64,000 nt of DNA from JAAZGD01 sp964489555 (GTDB lineage: Bacteria; Bacillota; Clostridia; Peptostreptococcales; Anaerovoracaceae): positions 1 to 64,000 of the forward strand of contig CAZAZF010000001.1 in assembly GCA_964489555.1 (NCBI GenBank), written 5' to 3'. Positions 24,289 through 32,584 of the stretch are shown piece after piece. Both the position numbers and the translations under genes were made by a program. Every line of letters begins with the position of its first letter. The first letter of the stretch is position 1. A model generated the notes under the pieces. The model saw nothing but the letters and a program-made list of their open reading frames with translations. It was not told the origin of the DNA and ran no database searches.

Positions 24289-26931
24289 ATGTACATGGAA
24301 AAAATTGGTCTAAATCAACTTCGAGAAATGTTTCTAAGCTTTTATGAAAGCAAGGATCACTATAGACGGCAAAGCTATTCCTTGATTCCGGAGGGAGACA
24401 AGAGTTTATTAATTATTAACTCAGGGATGGCCCCTCTCAAGCCTTATTTTGCAGGTTTAACGACACCTCCCAATCCACGAATGACAACCTGCCAGAAGTG
24501 CATTCGAACGGGAGATATCGACAATGTGGGCTACACTGATCGACACGGTACTTTTTTTGAAATGTTGGGCAGTTTTAGCTTTGGGAATTATTTTAAAAAG
24601 GAATCCTTGCTATGGGGCTGGGAATTCATCACTGAAGTGTTGAAAATGCCAGAGGATAAAATTTGGGCTTCTGTGTACGAACAAGATGAGGAAGCCTATG
24701 ACATTTGGCTTCATGATATCAAACTCTCTAAAGACCGCATTGTTGCCTTGGGCAAAGAAGACAATTTTTGGGAAATCGGCACTGGTCCCTGTGGACCTTG
24801 TTCTGAAATCTACTTTGACCGGGGCGAAGAATATGGTTGTGGCAAGGAAAATTGTAAGCCGGGATGTGATTGTGACCGTTACATCGAATTCTGGAACCAT
24901 GTATTTACCCAATATAACCGGGATGAAACCGGTAATTATTCCGATTTGGCCCATAAAAACATTGACACCGGAATGGGATTGGAAAGAATTGCTTGCATAA
25001 TGCAAAATGTAGATTCCATTTTCGCGGTGGATACCATTCGATTTGTATTAGATGCCATATGCCAGAAAAGCGGCGTAACATACACCCAGGGAAAGTCTAA
25101 AGAAGATGTTTCTATACGCATTATTACCGATCATCTGCGAAGCATTACCTTTATGATTGCAGATGGCATATTGCCAGGTAATGAGGGCAGGGGATATGTG
25201 CTGAGAAGATTGCTGCGAAGAGCGGCCCGACACGGGAGGCTTTTGGGCATAGAAGGACCTTTCTTATCCGATTTATCCCGCTTCGTTGTTCAGGTTTCTG
25301 GAGAAGCCTATCCGGAGTTGGAAGAAAAACGAGATTATATACATAGGATGATTTCAGTAGAAGAAGAAAAATTTGCGGCCACCATAGACCAAGGCGAAGA
25401 TATTATTAAGGAATACATTCTCCAGATGGAAAAAGAGAGTACCAAAGTCCTGTCTGGAGATCGGGCATTCAAACTATATGACACCTACGGATTTCCATTG
25501 GAATTGACCCAAGAAATTTTGGATGAGTCTGGTTATAGTGCAGATATTGAAAGTTTCTCAGCCTTGATGAACCAGCAAAAACAACAAGCAAGGGCGGCCA
25601 GAAAGAGCGAGGAAGAAGAAGGGTGGAGTGAGGTAAACTTTGAGTTTACCCTGGAGCATCCTACTATTTTCGTGGGATATGAAGCCCTTGAAAACAGGGG
25701 TCGAGTCCTTTTTCTCTTTAAAGACAACGAAGAAGTAACTTCTCTCAAGACGGGAGAAACAGGTCGTCTTATTTTGGATCAAACTCCTTTTTATGCAGAA
25801 GGAGGCGGGCAAAGTACGGATGTGGGTGCCATCTATTGCGATGATTGCTCCCTTGAGGTGTTGGAAGTTACACACATAAAAGATGCTTTTGTTCACAAGG
25901 TGATTGTACGCAATGGTGAAGTTAAAACCGGGGACATGGTTCAATGTCTTGTGGCAGCCCCCAGGCGAAATGCAACCGCCAGAAACCATACAGCCACTCA
26001 CTTGCTTCACAAAGCCTTGCGTGAAATTTTAGGAGATCACGTGCAACAAGCCGGAAGCAGCGTAACAGCAGAAGGTCTTCGCTTTGATTTTCATCATTTC
26101 CAAGGGTTAACCTTGAAAGAAATGGAAAAAGTGGAAGAATATGTAAATGAACGCATTAGTTTTTTTCCGGAAGTCACTACCAGGGAAATCCCTATGAGCC
26201 AAGCCCAGGAAGAAGGAATCATTGCGCTTTTTGGAGAAAAATATGGGGAATGGGTTCGGGTTGTTGAAGTAGGCGATGACAGCAAAGAGTTGTGCGGTGG
26301 AACGCATGTTAAAAACGGAGGTCAAATTGGGAGTTTCAAAATCATATCTGAAGCGGGTGTTGCCTCCGGCATACGTCGAATCGAAGCAGTAACAGGAATG
26401 GGAGTCTTAAAAGCTGCCAAAGAAGCGGAAACCACCCTTATTAAGGTTTCCGAAACATTGAAAACCAACCCACATGCATTACTTCAAAAAACACAAAACC
26501 TATCAGAGGAATTAAAAACTTTAAAAAAGGAAGTGGAAGAGTTAAAAAAAGCTTCTATGGGCGAGTCTATAAATCAATGGATTGAAGAAGCAAAAGAAAT
26601 TGGAAGCATTCGATTATTAACCCATTCTTTCAAAGATTTTACCATACAAGATTTACGAAATCTTTCGGACGAAATGAAAGGAAATTATTCCGGTTTAATA
26701 TTGGTTTTTGCCACTGTCATGGAAGATAAAGTCACCTTTATGGTTTCCATCACCGATGATTTGTTGGAAAAAGGGTATCACGCCGGGCAAATGATTAAAG
26801 AAATTGCAAAAGCCGCCGGAGGCGGTGGAGGCGGAAAGGCAGATATGGCCCAAGCAGGGGGAAAGGATCCGGAAAAAATCCCTCAAGCCTTCCAGGTCGC
26901 GGAAGAATTGGTAAAAACCAAAGAATATTAA
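24289..26931 (+). CDS. alaS: Alanyl-tRNA synthetase
   Basis: 880 residues, full length. The class II catalytic core is N-terminal, the editing domain has HTATHLLHKAL (zinc ligands) and the second part CGGTHVKNGG. The C-terminal DHHA1 domain contains a glycine-rich stretch ending in KADMAQAGG. Two ATGs (24289 and 24295) both have acceptable ribosome sites (AAGGGA, AAGGA). No T-box precedes it. alaS-ireB-ruvX is the standard Firmicutes order, although a hairpin and 113 bases separate alaS from ireB. Confidence 0.97.
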   Translation: MYMEKIGLNQLREMFLSFYESKDHYRRQSYSLIPEGDKSLLIINSGMAPLKPYFAGLTTPPNPRMTTCQKCIRTGDIDNVGYTDRHGTFFEMLGSFSFGNYFKKESLLWGWEFITEVLKMPEDKIWASVYEQDEEAYDIWLHDIKLSKDRIVALGKEDNFWEIGTGPCGPCSEIYFDRGEEYGCGKENCKPGCDCDRYIEFWNHVFTQYNRDETGNYSDLAHKNIDTGMGLERIACIMQNVDSIFAVDTIRFVLDAICQKSGVTYTQGKSKEDVSIRIITDHLRSITFMIADGILPGNEGRGYVLRRLLRRAARHGRLLGIEGPFLSDLSRFVVQVSGEAYPELEEKRDYIHRMISVEEEKFAATIDQGEDIIKEYILQMEKESTKVLSGDRAFKLYDTYGFPLELTQEILDESGYSADIESFSALMNQQKQQARAARKSEEEEGWSEVNFEFTLEHPTIFVGYEALENRGRVLFLFKDNEEVTSLKTGETGRLILDQTPFYAEGGGQSTDVGAIYCDDCSLEVLEVTHIKDAFVHKVIVRNGEVKTGDMVQCLVAAPRRNATARNHTATHLLHKALREILGDHVQQAGSSVTAEGLRFDFHHFQGLTLKEMEKVEEYVNERISFFPEVTTREIPMSQAQEEGIIALFGEKYGEWVRVVEVGDDSKELCGGTHVKNGGQIGSFKIISEAGVASGIRRIEAVTGMGVLKAAKEAETTLIKVSETLKTNPHALLQKTQNLSEELKTLKKEVEELKKASMGESINQWIEEAKEIGSIRLLTHSFKDFTIQDLRNLSDEMKGNYSGLILVFATVMEDKVTFMVSITDDLLEKGYHAGQMIKEIAKAAGGGGGGKADMAQAGGKDPEKIPQAFQVAEELVKTKEY

Positions 26932-26944
26932 ATCTTCGTTAAAT

Positions 26945-26976
26945 ATGAGGGTCAAAGTCTATACTTTGACCCTCAT
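26945..26976 (+). terminator. Hairpin after alaS
   Basis: Perfect 14-pair stem (26945-26958 with 26963-26976) and loop CTAT, followed by GTTTAG. The weak T run suggests partial termination or a 3'-end stabiliser. Confidence 0.65.
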
Positions 26977-27044
26977 GTTTAGTATAATAAAAACGAATCA
27001 AGACAAGAATAAAACCCAGTATTAAGAAAGGGACGGTGGTTTAG

Positions 27045-27296
27045 ATGGAAAAAAATACGATTCTTTTTGATGGAAACCCTGAAAAGAGCGAGCAGCCTAC
27101 TACCAATGAAATTCTAAGAGCGGTTTACGATGCGCTAGAGGAAAAAGGGTACAACTCCATTGATCAGATGGTAGGATACATCTTATCGGGAGATCCCTCC
27201 TACATAACAAGCCATAACAATGCGCGTAATTTGATTCGCCATATTGAAAGAGATGATTTGGTAGAAGAACTTTTGCGTTCCTTCTTGGCAAAGTAG
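27045..27296 (+). CDS. ireB: IreB family regulatory phosphoprotein (DUF965)
   Basis: 83 residues, complete. The family signature ILRAVYDALEEKGYNSIDQ is followed by GYILSGDPSYITSHNNARNLI. In Enterococcus IreB is phosphorylated on N-terminal threonines by the Ser/Thr kinase IreK and affects cephalosporin resistance; the TT of EQPTTNE is a candidate site here. It lies between alaS and ruvX as usual. The kinase gene is not in this window. Confidence 0.92.
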   Translation: MEKNTILFDGNPEKSEQPTTNEILRAVYDALEEKGYNSIDQMVGYILSGDPSYITSHNNARNLIRHIERDDLVEELLRSFLAK

Positions 27297-27301
27297 ACAA
27301 A

Positions 27302-27763
27302 TTGAAAGCGATTGGATTGGATGTGGGAGATAAGACCATCGGGGTGGCGGTCAGTGATGACCTAATGCTCAGTGCCCATGGAATTACCACCATCAAACGA
27401 GTGGGAATCCGAAAAGATGCCGGAGTGGTAATGGATTATATTCGTGAACACGGATGTGATACCGTAGTGATTGGTCTTCCCAAAAAACTAGATGGACAAT
27501 ACAGCCCTCAAACCGACAAAGTAGTGGAATTTAAAAACATGTTAGAAAATAAGATGCGTTCTTCCGGAATGCAGGAAGTATCTGTTGTGTTCCAAGACGA
27601 ACGTTTAACCACCCTTCAAGCAGAAAAGGTACTGATTCAAGGAAATGTACGACGAGAAAAACGAAAAGAAGTCATTGACAAGCAAGCTGCTATACTGATT
27701 TTACAAAGCTATTTGGACCGACTGTACTTTGAAAGAAAAAATATATCTCATAAGGAGACTTAA
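27302..27763 (+). CDS. ruvX: Holliday junction resolvase-like YqgF/RuvX
   Basis: 153 residues with the RNase H-like fold. The first acidic strand GLDVGDKTIGVAVSD, VIGLPKKLDG and FQDERLTT are all family signatures. YqgF is linked to 16S rRNA 5'-end processing and possibly junction resolution. The start is TTG at 27302, 5 bases after the ireB stop, with only a poor ribosome site. Translation probably depends on coupling with ireB. Confidence 0.9.
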   Translation: MKAIGLDVGDKTIGVAVSDDLMLSAHGITTIKRVGIRKDAGVVMDYIREHGCDTVVIGLPKKLDGQYSPQTDKVVEFKNMLENKMRSSGMQEVSVVFQDERLTTLQAEKVLIQGNVRREKRKEVIDKQAAILILQSYLDRLYFERKNISHKET

Positions 27764-27768
27764 GATAG

Positions 27769-28701
27769 ATGCGTGAATTTTTCAGGTTGGAAAAAGTCTA
27801 TAAAGAAGCCACCGTTATTCCTTTTGATAAGGAATCCAAATTCGTTTTCTTTGGAGATCAACATCGAGGAGACGATAGCCTCTCCGATGAATTTGGGAGG
27901 AATAAACATATATTTAATTATGCTCTTAAATATTACCTTGATAACGGCTTCACTTATGTGGAAGTAGGGGACGGGGACGAAATGTGGGAACAAAAGAATT
28001 TCGATGTGATTCGAAATGCTCATTATCCCACTTTTTCTTTGTTGCGAAAGTTCTTTTTAGAAAACCGATTAATTATGCTCTTTGGAAACCACAATATTTG
28101 TTATCGCAAGCCGGAAAAAGTAGCCAAAGACTTGTATCAGGTTTACGATGAATACTTGGGAGCATGTGAGGATCTATTTCCTGGCATTGAATTCCATGAG
28201 GCACTGGTTTTAAAAGAAAAAAATACACAACAAGAAATTTTTGTAGTGCACGGGCACCAAGGAGACCTGATGAACGACCAATTCTACTACCTTTCTTTTG
28301 CGTTAATTCGATTTTTATGGCGTTTCATGCACATCATTGGTTTAAAAAACCCGGCCAGCCCGGCAAAAAGTCGGCGAAAACGCCACAAGATAGAACGTAT
28401 GTACGCCCGCTGGATTCAACACCACAAGACCATCCTGGTATGTGGACATACCCACAGGCCCAAATTTCCAATTAACGGGGATCACGCTTATTTTAATTGC
28501 GGCAGTTGTGTGAACCCCCGGGGAATCTTTTGCTTGGAATTAACCAACAATCATTTGTCGCTGATCACTTGGCGGGTTAACACAAAGCGTGACGGGTCTA
28601 TGATTATAAAAAGAACCGTACTCAACGGCCCTTTAAATATAAGAAAATATGCCAATAAAGACAAGTACGATGATTTTGATTACACCACTTGTGAGGGATA
28701 A
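27769..28701 (+). CDS. Calcineurin-like metallophosphoesterase
   Basis: 310 residues. All metal-binding blocks are present in order: GDQH, GDGDE, GNHN, VHGH and GHTH. A helical insert with aromatic and basic residues (about 170-215) could contact a membrane or nucleic acid. The family includes UDP-2,3-diacylglucosamine hydrolases and nucleotidases. The substrate cannot be told from sequence, and lipid A synthesis is not expected here. AAGGAGACTTAAG precedes the ATG. It is co-directional with ruvX (5-base gap) and followed by a hairpin. Confidence 0.8.
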   Translation: MREFFRLEKVYKEATVIPFDKESKFVFFGDQHRGDDSLSDEFGRNKHIFNYALKYYLDNGFTYVEVGDGDEMWEQKNFDVIRNAHYPTFSLLRKFFLENRLIMLFGNHNICYRKPEKVAKDLYQVYDEYLGACEDLFPGIEFHEALVLKEKNTQQEIFVVHGHQGDLMNDQFYYLSFALIRFLWRFMHIIGLKNPASPAKSRRKRHKIERMYARWIQHHKTILVCGHTHRPKFPINGDHAYFNCGSCVNPRGIFCLELTNNHLSLITWRVNTKRDGSMIIKRTVLNGPLNIRKYANKDKYDDFDYTTCEG

Positions 28702-28775
28702 GCCAGAAGGGAAGATTGAAAACGGGGCATCTAAATGGTATGCGAAAGAACTTTCTAGGGTGTTAAAGCAGGATT

Positions 28776-28809
28776 AACTATTCCTTAAATCATAATTTTG
28801 GGAATAGTT
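28776..28809 (+). terminator. Hairpin after the metallophosphoesterase
   Basis: AACTATTCC (28776-28784) pairs with GGAATAGTT (28801-28809), with an inner AAAT/ATTT helix, followed by AAATGGTTTTT. It probably ends the plus-strand transcript. It also lies just beyond the stop of the small minus-strand ORF. Otherwise 28702-28987 holds only that ORF. Confidence 0.55.
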
Positions 28810-28818
28810 AAATGGTTT

Positions 28819-28944
28819 TTAAAACGGAATTGTTGTTCTGGTACCATCCCAACAATTGCAACGGCTCCGCTTATACTTTAGTCTAAACCCCCTATTTTTT
28901 GAGGCTCTAATTTCCTTTCTAACGGATTTTTTTGCTTTACCCAT
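28819..28944 (-). CDS. Possible small basic protein, 41 residues
   Basis: Minus-strand ORF beginning MGKAKKSVRKEIRASKN and ending CNCWDGTRTTIPF. It is very basic in its first 28 residues, with a CNCW patch near the end. An AGGA sequence lies 8 bases before the ATG. It starts 43 bases after the stop of the yneA-like gene, with no terminator between, so it would be in the same SOS transcript. It is not a YneB or YnzC homologue by eye, and I do not recognise it. It could be a chance ORF; composition and placement make it worth keeping. Confidence 0.4.
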   Translation of the reverse strand: MGKAKKSVRKEIRASKNRGFRLKYKRSRCNCWDGTRTTIPF

Positions 28945-28987
28945 AGCTGCTATCCTGCCATATTTTTATAATTTGCGCGAAAATAAA

Positions 28988-29296
28988 TTAGTAATTCGGA
29001 ATTTGAATTTCCATCCCCGGCATCAATTCGGTGGCCGAAATCCCATTCAGTTTTTCCAACTGATATACTGCTTTACGGATATCCATGTTTTCCGGTGCAT
29101 ATTGGCCCGCAATATTCCAGAGCGTATCTCCGGATTTTATTTCCACCGTCTGATATGTTTTTTGAATGGTTCCTGCCGCTTTGTCCATTCCCAATAATCC
29201 CTGCATTGATAGAATCAGAAAAATAATACAAACCAGCAAAAATACAGTGAAACGTAATTCTGATTTAATTCGATGATGTTTTCCTAAATACAGCAT
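28988..29296 (-). CDS. yneA: YneA-like SOS cell-division inhibitor (TM + LysM)
   Basis: 102 residues. A single membrane helix (about 17-36) is followed by an extracytoplasmic LysM domain (about 51-100: VEIKSGDTLWNIAGQY to PGMEIQIP). This is the layout of YneA, which delays septation during DNA damage. AGGAGGT precedes the ATG. Two LexA boxes overlap its promoter, strongly supporting the assignment. lexA itself, normally divergent from yneA in Bacillus, is not adjacent. Confidence 0.82.
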   Translation of the reverse strand: MLYLGKHHRIKSELRFTVFLLVCIIFLILSMQGLLGMDKAAGTIQKTYQTVEIKSGDTLWNIAGQYAPENMDIRKAVYQLEKLNGISATELMPGMEIQIPNY

Positions 29297-29331
29297 ATGA
29301 TTCGACCTCCTTTCGTGGAGCCCCTCTTTTA

Positions 29332-29343
29332 GAACAATTGTTC
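29332..29343 (-). promoter_or_regulatory. LexA box 1 of yneA
   Basis: GAACAATTGTTC, a fully palindromic GAAC-N4-GTTC operator, located just downstream of the -10 box of the minus-strand promoter. Confidence 0.9.
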
Positions 29344-29351
29344 TTTACTGT

Positions 29352-29380
29352 ATATTATACGAATATATGTTCTTTGTCAA
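29352..29380 (-). promoter_or_regulatory. yneA promoter
   Basis: Minus strand: TTGACA (29380-29375), a 17-base spacer, TAATAT (29357-29352). An overlapping TATAAT lies 15 bases from the -35 box. Operators sit both within and after it. Confidence 0.8.
29361..29372 (-). promoter_or_regulatory. LexA box 2 of yneA
   Basis: Reads GAACATATATTC on the minus strand, one mismatch from GAAC-N4-GTTC. It sits between the -35 and -10 boxes. Confidence 0.7.
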
Positions 29381-29436
29381 TGGTTTTCTGAATAAAAATA
29401 TTCCCAAAGTGGTAGGTGGCTGTTCCGTAAAACACG

Positions 29437-29466
29437 AATACCCCAACTCATATGGGTTGGGGTATT
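29437..29466 (-). terminator. Terminator of the long minus-strand gene array
   Basis: AATACCCCAAC (29437-29447) pairs perfectly with GTTGGGGTATT (29456-29466). On the minus strand the stem is followed by CGTGTTTT. It lies 30 bases past the stop of the lipoprotein gene. Confidence 0.75.
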
Positions 29467-29496
29467 TCCTACTATCTTTGTTTTATGTCTTAACGT

Positions 29497-30510
29497 TTAT
29501 TGAACCTGAATATACACCAACATAGCTGTCATCAACTTGCCGTTGGTAAATTCCAACTTATAATACGGTGTGTATTCAAGAGGAACGAAAACAAGGGTAT
29601 CGTACACATTGTCCGCATCGTCCTCATAGGTAAAGCAAGCCCCTCCAAATCCATCCAGTGTGTTTTCTCCATAAAAACAATTGTAGGGATCTATGGTCCA
29701 GTCCTTATCTCTTGGGAACTTTTGCATTACATCAGAGAAATCATCTCCGATTTTTATGCCTCGCGGAAGAAATTCCTTCCCACCCATCACCACAATGGAT
29801 TCCAGGTGGTATCGATCAAATTCTCCCATATCATTATATCCACCCAGAAAATAGTAACTAGCATCTTCATAATCCATGGAAAGAGCTCGGTACCCGTATT
29901 CCTCATCCTCTTCCATATGAATAGGGTCGCCAAGCCGTCCTCTCACTTGGTCCGGTGTCATTGTTCCATTAATTCCCCGATAATTCGCTTCTTCTGCTCG
30001 AAAATAATCCGGTTTTGAATTGCCCCCATATAAATCTTGCTCCCAAGATAAACCTTTCTTGATTTGCCAAACGCCGGATTCATCCGATAACAGAAAATGA
30101 ATGTTCTGATATCCCATAATATGAACCGGTTGCTCAGAGAAACTTAAATTTACTACTATTTCACCTGCGTCACGTTCAAGAAGATCATAGGTTACTTTTG
30201 TCCAAGCATCTTCACCATAAAAATGCGTAATGAATTCATGTTGAGAGCGAATCATTTCCAACACGGTTTTCGGAGGTTGGTTATTGGCGGTGAAATAAAT
30301 ATCTCCAACCTTTGGCATTTCATGTATCATGTCTTCCAGCATGGAATAATTCTCTTCCTGAAATGCTTGCAAGTAGGCAAGAACCACTCCTTCGGGAGAA
30401 CCGGTTTCGATTTCTTCTTCCACAGGCTTCTCTTTTGAACAAGCCCCCATCCCCAAAGAAACCAGTAGGATCAGAAGGAAAATCCCCATTATTTTACTTG
30501 ATTTTTTCAT
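29497..30510 (-). CDS. Predicted lipoprotein of unknown function
   Basis: 337 residues from the ATG at 30510 (GAGGGG upstream). An earlier in-frame reading adds 25 residues without a ribosome site. A signal peptide (KKSS, then hydrophobic FLLILLVSLGMGAC) ends in a lipobox-like cysteine, so the protein should be tethered outside the membrane. The mature part is acidic and rich in Tyr and Asp, with no domain I recognise. The N-terminal half (residues 40-150) looks like a fold that often precedes variable domains, as in DUF4829 or NTF2-like proteins; this is uncertain. It is the last gene of the array. Confidence 0.7.
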   Translation of the reverse strand: MKKSSKIMGIFLLILLVSLGMGACSKEKPVEEEIETGSPEGVVLAYLQAFQEENYSMLEDMIHEMPKVGDIYFTANNQPPKTVLEMIRSQHEFITHFYGEDAWTKVTYDLLERDAGEIVVNLSFSEQPVHIMGYQNIHFLLSDESGVWQIKKGLSWEQDLYGGNSKPDYFRAEEANYRGINGTMTPDQVRGRLGDPIHMEEDEEYGYRALSMDYEDASYYFLGGYNDMGEFDRYHLESIVVMGGKEFLPRGIKIGDDFSDVMQKFPRDKDWTIDPYNCFYGENTLDGFGGACFTYEDDADNVYDTLVFVPLEYTPYYKLEFTNGKLMTAMLVYIQVQ

Positions 30511-30511
30511 C

Positions 30512-31249
30512 TCATTTCCCCTCTTTCTGAATATACTTGGCATATCCATGATCAATAATATACAATACCTTCTTTCGATAGACAATTCCCAAGGTAAACA
30601 AGGTAATCATAACCAACGACAAAATCACTACCCCTGTGTAAATTTCCTTATTTAGCATGCTGCCCACCATTACACTCACGGCTAAGGCAGGCATCCGTCC
30701 AACCAAAGATAAAACCAAAAATGGTAAAAACCTCATATTAGAAACCCCTGCCACATAGCCTAAAATGTCCTTGGGTAAGCCGGGAAACAAGTACAGTACA
30801 AATACCGCAATATAGGCACGCTTGCTGTTTAATCTCCGCAAAAAAGCTTGATACTTTTCCGGCTCAATTAAGGTTTTTACTGCTTTATGCCCCAATAGTC
30901 TGGACATATAATATGTTATAAACGTTCCTATGGCCGCACCTGCCACTGAGAGAGCAAAAGCAATAGGAAATGTAAATAGCCATCCCGCCGCCATGTTCAT
31001 AAACTGCCCGGGAATAACCGAAACCACGATTTGCACTACCTGAACCATCAAGTAGATTACATAACTTTCATTTTTATAACCTTGCAAAAAAAATTCTGCT
31101 TTTTCCAATGAATTAACCTGGTCAATCAATTCAGGTCTCATCAACCAAACATATAAAGGAACTCCTACTACGATTCCTACTAGAAGGAGTAGCTGCAAAT
31201 ACGATATGACTCTTCGGATAATCATTGCTTTTTTATCATGCGGTTTCAT
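30512..31249 (-). CDS. TVP38/TMEM64 (DedA-like) membrane protein
   Basis: About 245 residues with five or six membrane helices. The SNARE-associated/VTT core VVSVIPGQFMNMAAGWLF, the GAAIGTFITYYMSRLLG block and FLYLFPGLPKDILGY-type motif are present. Homologues are linked to lipid scrambling or undecaprenyl phosphate transport. The start is uncertain: the ATG at 31249 avoids a long overlap with the gene before it, while an ATG at 31273 would overlap it by 20 bases. Neither has a good ribosome site, so coupling is likely. One base separates its stop from the lipoprotein start. Confidence 0.82.
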   Translation of the reverse strand: MKPHDKKAMIIRRVISYLQLLLLVGIVVGVPLYVWLMRPELIDQVNSLEKAEFFLQGYKNESYVIYLMVQVVQIVVSVIPGQFMNMAAGWLFTFPIAFALSVAGAAIGTFITYYMSRLLGHKAVKTLIEPEKYQAFLRRLNSKRAYIAVFVLYLFPGLPKDILGYVAGVSNMRFLPFLVLSLVGRMPALAVSVMVGSMLNKEIYTGVVILSLVMITLFTLGIVYRKKVLYIIDHGYAKYIQKEGK

Positions 31250-31253
31250 GGCT

Positions 31254-32543
31254 TTATTGTAACACGAAACCATCCCGTCTCAAAGCCTGCACTGCTTTCA
31301 TCACTCCGAATTTTGCATGTTCATAGGTTAGTCCCCCCTGAAAATACACATTGTAAGGGGCTCGCAATGGCCCGTCAGCGGACAACTCAATGGAAGAACC
31401 TTGAATAAAGGCTCCGGCCGCCATAATAACCGGATCTTCATATCCCGGCATATCCCAAGGTACGGGAGCTACATGGGCATCAACGGGTGCCGCTTCCTGC
31501 ACTCCTTTACAAAAGGAGATAACGGCTTCCTTTTGGTTGAGCCGCACTCCTTGAATAATATCGCTTCTCTCGTCATTGGGCGCAGGGCAAACATCATATC
31601 CTAACATCTTAAATACCTGCGCTAACAGAATGGCTCCTTTTACAGCACCGTTCACCACTTTCGGAGCTTGAAATAGCCCTTGTAACATGGTCCGGGTTTG
31701 ACCAAAGGTGAGGCCGCATTCCCCTCCAATACCGGGAGCCGTCATACGATTGGCAATGGATTTAATGATGTCTTTACGCCCCGCAACATATCCTCCAGTC
31801 AACGCCAAACCGCCGCCCGGGTTCTTAATCAGTGAGCCGGCCATCACATCTACTCCCACATCAGTAGGCTCTAAAACATCCAAAAATTCCCCATAACAAT
31901 TGTCTACAGCCAAAATGATTTCAGGATTTATTTTTTTAACAAAACTGGCCCATTCTTTTATTTCATCCATGGTAATCGCTTTCCGCCAACCGTATCCCGT
32001 CGCACGTTGAAGCGCGCAAAGCCGGGTTTCCCTTGTGATGGTATTTTTCAATACATCATAGTCGATTTTCCCATTTTCATTCAATTCGATTTGTCGATAC
32101 ACAATTCCAAAGTCCATTAGAGACCCTTGATTTTCTCCTCGAATACCAATAACTTCCTCTAATGTGTCATAAGGCGCCCCACTACAATATATGAACTGGT
32201 CTCCTGGCCTTAGTATGCCGGAAAACATCAGAGTCAGGGCATGGGTGCCATTAACAATGATTGGACGCACCAAAGCATCTTCTGTTCCAAAAATATGAGA
32301 ATACACCTTTTCTAACGCTTCTCTACCAGGATCATCATATCCGTAACCGGTATTCCAGCGAAAATGAACATCGCTAATTTTATTGGCATGAAACCCTTTT
32401 AATACTTTATATTGATTGAATTCCATAGTTTCATCCAATTTATAAAACTTGGATTCCACGGCTCTTTCTGCCTTTTGCACCAATTCATAAACCTCTTCGT
32501 CTATGAAAAATTCGTTTTTCAAATATTCTTTCAACTGCGTCAT
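31254..32543 (-). CDS. YnbB-type PLP enzyme (methionine gamma-lyase/aluminium resistance family)
   Basis: 429 residues of the Cys/Met-metabolism PLP family known as YnbB. The active-site lysine lies in AGSLIKNPGGG. FHANKISDVHFRWNTGYGYDDPGRE and RATGYGWRKAI are typical family segments. The true substrate is unknown; a carbon-sulfur lyase is the usual guess. The ATG at 32543 has GAGAGGA upstream. In Bacillus ynbB also lies near miaA, hfq and hflX. Here hfq and hflX are absent and a recombinase gene takes that place. Confidence 0.85.
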   Translation of the reverse strand: MTQLKEYLKNEFFIDEEVYELVQKAERAVESKFYKLDETMEFNQYKVLKGFHANKISDVHFRWNTGYGYDDPGREALEKVYSHIFGTEDALVRPIIVNGTHALTLMFSGILRPGDQFIYCSGAPYDTLEEVIGIRGENQGSLMDFGIVYRQIELNENGKIDYDVLKNTITRETRLCALQRATGYGWRKAITMDEIKEWASFVKKINPEIILAVDNCYGEFLDVLEPTDVGVDVMAGSLIKNPGGGLALTGGYVAGRKDIIKSIANRMTAPGIGGECGLTFGQTRTMLQGLFQAPKVVNGAVKGAILLAQVFKMLGYDVCPAPNDERSDIIQGVRLNQKEAVISFCKGVQEAAPVDAHVAPVPWDMPGYEDPVIMAAGAFIQGSSIELSADGPLRAPYNVYFQGGLTYEHAKFGVMKAVQALRRDGFVLQ

Positions 32544-32584
32544 GGTCTTCCTCTCCCAATTGGTTAACATAATATAATTATTGT

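Noticed and set aside
28856..29197. Plus-strand ORF of 113 codons
   Set aside because: It is antisense to the yneA-like gene and the small minus-strand ORF, has no ribosome site, and its composition looks like a shadow.
29401..29496. Divergent lexA gene expected next to yneA
   Set aside because: The neighbour at 29497 is a lipoprotein. There is no LexA-type ORF on either side; the S24-like protein at 13361 is not LexA, as its dyad is lost.
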